A stretch of 9,007 nt of DNA, from contig JAGAYB010000175.1 of assembly GCA_017940705.1 (NCBI GenBank), forward strand, positions 1-9,007, written 5' to 3'. The translations under genes and the position numbers were made by a program. Of the stretch, positions 7,228 to 9,007 are shown one piece after another; position 1 is the stretch's first letter, and every line of letters starts with the position of its first letter. The notes under the pieces were generated by a model. The model made no database searches, was not told where the DNA came from, and saw only the letters and a program-made list of their open reading frames with translations. This DNA is from Selenomonas sp. (GTDB lineage Bacteria; Bacillota_C; Negativicutes; Selenomonadales; Selenomonadaceae).

Positions 7228-7300
7228 AAATCCAGATACAAAGTTACTAGCTTGCGAAAAGTGTTGCAACGGATTATGACAAGACAATCTGCCTAGAGTA

Positions 7301-7330
7301 TTGGCAAAGCGTATCAAATCGTGCTAAGAT
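7301..7330 (+). promoter_or_regulatory. Promoter of the predicted CRISPR-like small RNA
   Basis: TTGGCA (7301-7306, one mismatch) and an extended -10, TG at 7322-7323 followed after one base by TAAGAT (7325-7330), are 18 bp apart. Transcription would begin around 7336-7338, directly before the degenerate repeat at 7340. The placement mirrors the promoter before the orphan repeat at 6426. The weak -10 hexamer lowers confidence. Confidence 0.6.
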
Positions 7331-7336
7331 AACATT

Positions 7337-7414
7337 GGTTGTTTCCGTCGTGCAGACGGCTTAGAAATCTATTATTTTATTGGATGATATTCCGCCGAGA
7401 AGGCGGCATTTTTT
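7337..7414 (+). ncRNA. Predicted mini-crRNA regulating the csy operon (CreR/CreA-like)
   Basis: About 78 nt with three parts. First, a degenerate repeat at 7340-7367: 20 of 28 bases match the array repeat, the last eight (CTTAGAAA, the Cas6f handle) perfectly, and stem CCGTC/GACGG shows a compensatory change against CCGCC/GGCGG. Second, a guide from 7368. Third, a hairpin CCGCC-GAGAA-GGCGG (7392-7406), the array-repeat stem itself, running into a T run. The guide's first 15 bases equal 7423-7437, just before the csy1 promoter and behind a CC. Known CreA/CreR RNAs use the same logic: a repeat-derived RNA with partial target complementarity leads the effector complex to a promoter, which is bound but not cleaved. 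I infer autorepression of csy1-csy2-csy3-csy4. If cut by Cas6f at both hairpins, the mature RNA would span 7360-7406, 47 nt instead of 60. It has its own promoter and terminator. The alternative, a decayed array end, does not explain the target match. Confidence 0.85.
7392..7414 (+). terminator. Repeat-derived Rho-independent terminator of the small RNA
   Basis: Stem CCGCC (7392-7396) and GGCGG (7402-7406), loop GAGAA, then CA and a run of six T. Stem and the preceding TT are the same as in the array repeat, while the handle is replaced by the T run. It thus seems to be a CRISPR repeat turned into a terminator, and could serve as the 3' Cas6f-binding hairpin of the small RNA. Confidence 0.8.
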
Positions 7415-7420
7415 ATTTAA

Positions 7421-7440
7421 CCTCTATTATTTTATTGTAT
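7421..7440 (+). promoter_or_regulatory. Predicted Csy-complex operator (CC PAM plus seed match)
   Basis: CC at 7421-7422 is followed by TCTATTATTTTATTG (7423-7437), identical to the first 15 guide bases of the small RNA; after one mismatch the next two bases also agree (17 of 18). Matching then breaks down. 5'-CC is the canonical type I-F PAM on this side of the protospacer. The site ends at the -35 box, so a bound complex should exclude RNA polymerase. Confidence 0.8.
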
Positions 7441-7468
7441 TGACTAGCGATGGAGACGGGAGTATAAT
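7440..7468 (+). promoter_or_regulatory. Promoter of the csy (cas8f-cas5f...) operon
   Basis: TTGACT (7440-7445) and a perfect TATAAT (7463-7468) are 17 bp apart, the best promoter in the window. The start would be near 7475, giving a 5' UTR of about 54 bases to csy1. It lies between the operator and the csy1 ribosome binding site. Confidence 0.85.
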
Positions 7469-7528
7469 ACAAAACATAAAGGAAATTTACAGATAATCTT
7501 GAATAGTATAGTGAGTGAGGTGAAGGCG

Positions 7529-8686
7529 ATGAGTATTTTGGGAGATTATGTACAGGCGGAGGCCGACAAGAAAGGCAGTCCACCGGGGCAATGGCTGGCT
7601 GATGTTGCTAAAAATGCAAGCAAATGTCAGTTTGCTACACATATTGGGCGTTTTGTCAATCCTGATGTGACCGTGAACTGGCAGGCAAAAATAAGGGAAA
7701 AGCCGGATGAACCGTATGTGTCCACCGCAGCGGCAGAATGTCAGCCGGATATTTTTGTGGCGGCTAACTATTTGGCTACTGCCAGTTTGTTGCAGCTGGC
7801 ATTAGAGGACGGCAGGACCTTTTATGAGCATTTGCAGGATGATGATGACCAACTGCGTCAGGAACTTAGTCATTGGCAGCTTAATTATGAACAGGTACGG
7901 GAGGATTTTCTGGCGATAAAATCCGATGAAGTGCCAACGGCAACGGATACGCGGCTAAAGCAGGTGTATTTTCCTGTAGGGAATGAAGATTATCACCTGT
8001 TGACGGTGTTGCCGCCATCCAGTCTGATGCAGGAGGTAAGAACACGCATTCGCAAGATGGAGACGGATGCGCGAGAGGCTTGTGATAAAAAATCGACAAA
8101 ATACGGCAGTACGCATAGGCGTATCTATAATCTGACCCAGACGAAGTTTGGCGGTACGAAGCCTCAGAATATATCCTTCGGCAATAATCGCCAAGGAGGG
8201 CGCAGCTATATGCTGCCATCTATGCCACCACAGTTGTATAAAAGAGAGGTAATTCTGCCCAAGCGCGATTTTTTCAAAGAATCATTACGGCTGCGGAATT
8301 TTGCCAATCTGTTCCGGCAGCTGCATGGCCGTTATGCGGATACCCGGAACAATAAGGACATACGTCAGGCGGCCCGCCTTATAGAACGGCAGATTATGGA
8401 ACTCACCTTGCAACAGGTCTATGCCTTGCGGCAGGAGGAACAAGGCTGGAGTGATAGCCGTAAATTGAGCAAGGCGCAAGCTGTTTGGCTGGATGATAAA
8501 TATGCTGATATGCGTATTGAGGAAACAGATTGGCAGAAAGAATTGGCTGGCCAGTTCGCCAGTTGGATATTAGATACTTATCGGTTTGTGTTGAAAACAG
8601 ACGGTGTAGATTTGGGGGATGACGAACTGGCGGCATTGAGAAAAGAAACGCAAGAACTTATTAAAGAGGATTTGCGGCAGCAATAG
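7529..8686 (+). CDS. cas8f: Cas8f/Csy1, large subunit of the type I-F Csy complex
   Basis: Large subunit of the crRNA-guided Csy surveillance complex; with Cas5f it caps the 5' handle and recognises the PAM. The family hallmark GGTKPQNIS is at residues 208-216, followed by RQGGRSYMLPSMPP; an earlier YFPVGNEDYHLL (147-158) also fits the family. K211 and N214 have the spacing of the lysine wedge and PAM-contacting asparagine (K247/N250) described in Pseudomonas aeruginosa Csy1, so CC recognition is probably retained. With the ATG at 7529 the protein has 385 residues, shorter than the P. aeruginosa protein (~434), though no frameshift is seen. The frame can be extended to TTG 7499, but ATG 7529 has GAGGTGA at 7517-7523 in front, while TTG lacks a suitably spaced site. 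It is the first gene of an operon with csy2, which starts 12 bases after its stop, and is probably controlled by the mini-crRNA. Confidence 0.95.
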   Translation: MSILGDYVQAEADKKGSPPGQWLADVAKNASKCQFATHIGRFVNPDVTVNWQAKIREKPDEPYVSTAAAECQPDIFVAANYLATASLLQLALEDGRTFYEHLQDDDDQLRQELSHWQLNYEQVREDFLAIKSDEVPTATDTRLKQVYFPVGNEDYHLLTVLPPSSLMQEVRTRIRKMETDAREACDKKSTKYGSTHRRIYNLTQTKFGGTKPQNISFGNNRQGGRSYMLPSMPPQLYKREVILPKRDFFKESLRLRNFANLFRQLHGRYADTRNNKDIRQAARLIERQIMELTLQQVYALRQEEQGWSDSRKLSKAQAVWLDDKYADMRIEETDWQKELAGQFASWILDTYRFVLKTDGVDLGDDELAALRKETQELIKEDLRQQ

Positions 8687-8698
8687 GGGGTGATGTGT

Positions 8699-9007
8699 GT
8701 GTCGGCAAAATATTTAGTCATTCCCCATTTGCATATTCAGAATGCAAATGCAGCCAGCAGTCCATATACCGTGGGTTTTCCGGCAATGACGGCATGGCTG
8801 GGGATGATTCATGCTCTGCAGCGTCGGCTGCAGAAAAATGAGGTACTGCGTAAGATAAGCCTGCCTCGTATGGGCATATCTTGTCATGCCTGTGATATGC
8901 AGATTTTTTCCGATAGGGACAACTATTATGGTTATTTGATTGGTACGGCGAATCCGCTGAAAAAAAGCAAAAAAACAGGAGAGTTTGAACGGCCGCCGTT
9001 TGTCGAA
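8699..9007 (+). CDS. cas5f: Cas5f/Csy2, type I-F Csy complex subunit, N-terminal part
   Basis: The frame is open to the window edge, giving the first 103 residues. It opens AKYLVIPHLHIQNANAASSP, then VGFPAMTAWLGMIHALQRR and GISCHACDMQI, which match the start of Csy2 proteins (hallmark RL.IQNANA and the GF...G..HALQRR block). Csy2 pairs with Csy1 at the crRNA 5' handle. AGGGGGTGAT at 8685-8694 nearly equals the ideal ribosome binding sequence; GTG at 8699 lies at correct distance and is preferred, while ATG at 8693 in the same frame overlaps that site and would add only two residues. The gene begins 12 bases after csy1, so the two are cotranscribed. csy3 and csy4 are expected next. Confidence 0.93.
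   Translation, partial: MSAKYLVIPHLHIQNANAASSPYTVGFPAMTAWLGMIHALQRRLQKNEVLRKISLPRMGISCHACDMQIFSDRDNYYGYLIGTANPLKKSKKTGEFERPPFVE

Noticed and set aside
7486..7512. Second promoter-like pair TTTACA and TATAGT before csy1
   Set aside because: Only 15 bp apart, and the start would fall in the ribosome binding site; the pair at 7440-7468 is clearly better.
7499..7528. Earlier TTG start for cas8f
   Set aside because: No ribosome binding site at a proper distance; ATG 7529 has GAGGTGA five bases upstream.

Overview
The window is a type I-F CRISPR-Cas locus, cut off inside its cas operon at the right edge. Base composition, strong AGGAGG-like ribosome binding sites with GTG/TTG starts, and a type I-F system outside its usual proteobacterial setting suggest a low- to mid-GC Firmicute, most likely one of the Negativicutes (Selenomonas/Megasphaera-like). 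That placement is inference; no marker gene is present.

Layout, all on the + strand: the 3' end of a P-loop nucleoside/nucleotide kinase-like gene and its terminator (1-360); cas1 (391-1380) overlapping cas2/3 (1352-4630); a leader of about 160 bp that may encode an 18-residue basic peptide; a CRISPR array of 16 repeats of 28 bp and 15 spacers of exactly 32 bp (4794-5721); a non-cas insert of two tandemly duplicated CPCC-type zinc-binding mini-proteins (5859-6059, 6165-6359) and a stand-alone ABC-type ATPase (6487-7227), with an orphan CRISPR repeat placed between them at a predicted transcription start; a predicted small CRISPR-like RNA (about 7337-7414); and then the strong promoter and first genes of the Csy effector operon, cas8f/csy1 (7529-8686) and the start of cas5f/csy2 (8699 to the edge). 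csy3 and cas6f/csy4 are expected beyond the window.

The main discovery is in the gap upstream of csy1. A degenerate repeat (7340-7367) keeps the crRNA handle CTTAGAAA and a compensated hairpin, has its own promoter, and is followed by a short guide and a terminator built from a repeat hairpin. The first 15 guide bases, starting exactly at the repeat/guide junction, match 7423-7437, which is preceded by CC (the type I-F PAM) and abuts the -35 box of the csy promoter (TTGACT, 17 bp, TATAAT). This is the design expected of a CreR/CreA-like regulatory RNA: the Csy complex, loaded with a mini-crRNA of partial complementarity, would bind and repress its own promoter without cutting. It would make a feedback loop sensing free Csy complex, crRNA supply and possibly anti-CRISPR proteins.

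A second oddity is the orphan repeat at 6426-6453. It differs from the array repeat by just two bases, which form a compensatory stem pair. It begins about where a good promoter should start transcription, so the ATPase mRNA would carry a Cas6f-cleavable hairpin at its 5' end.
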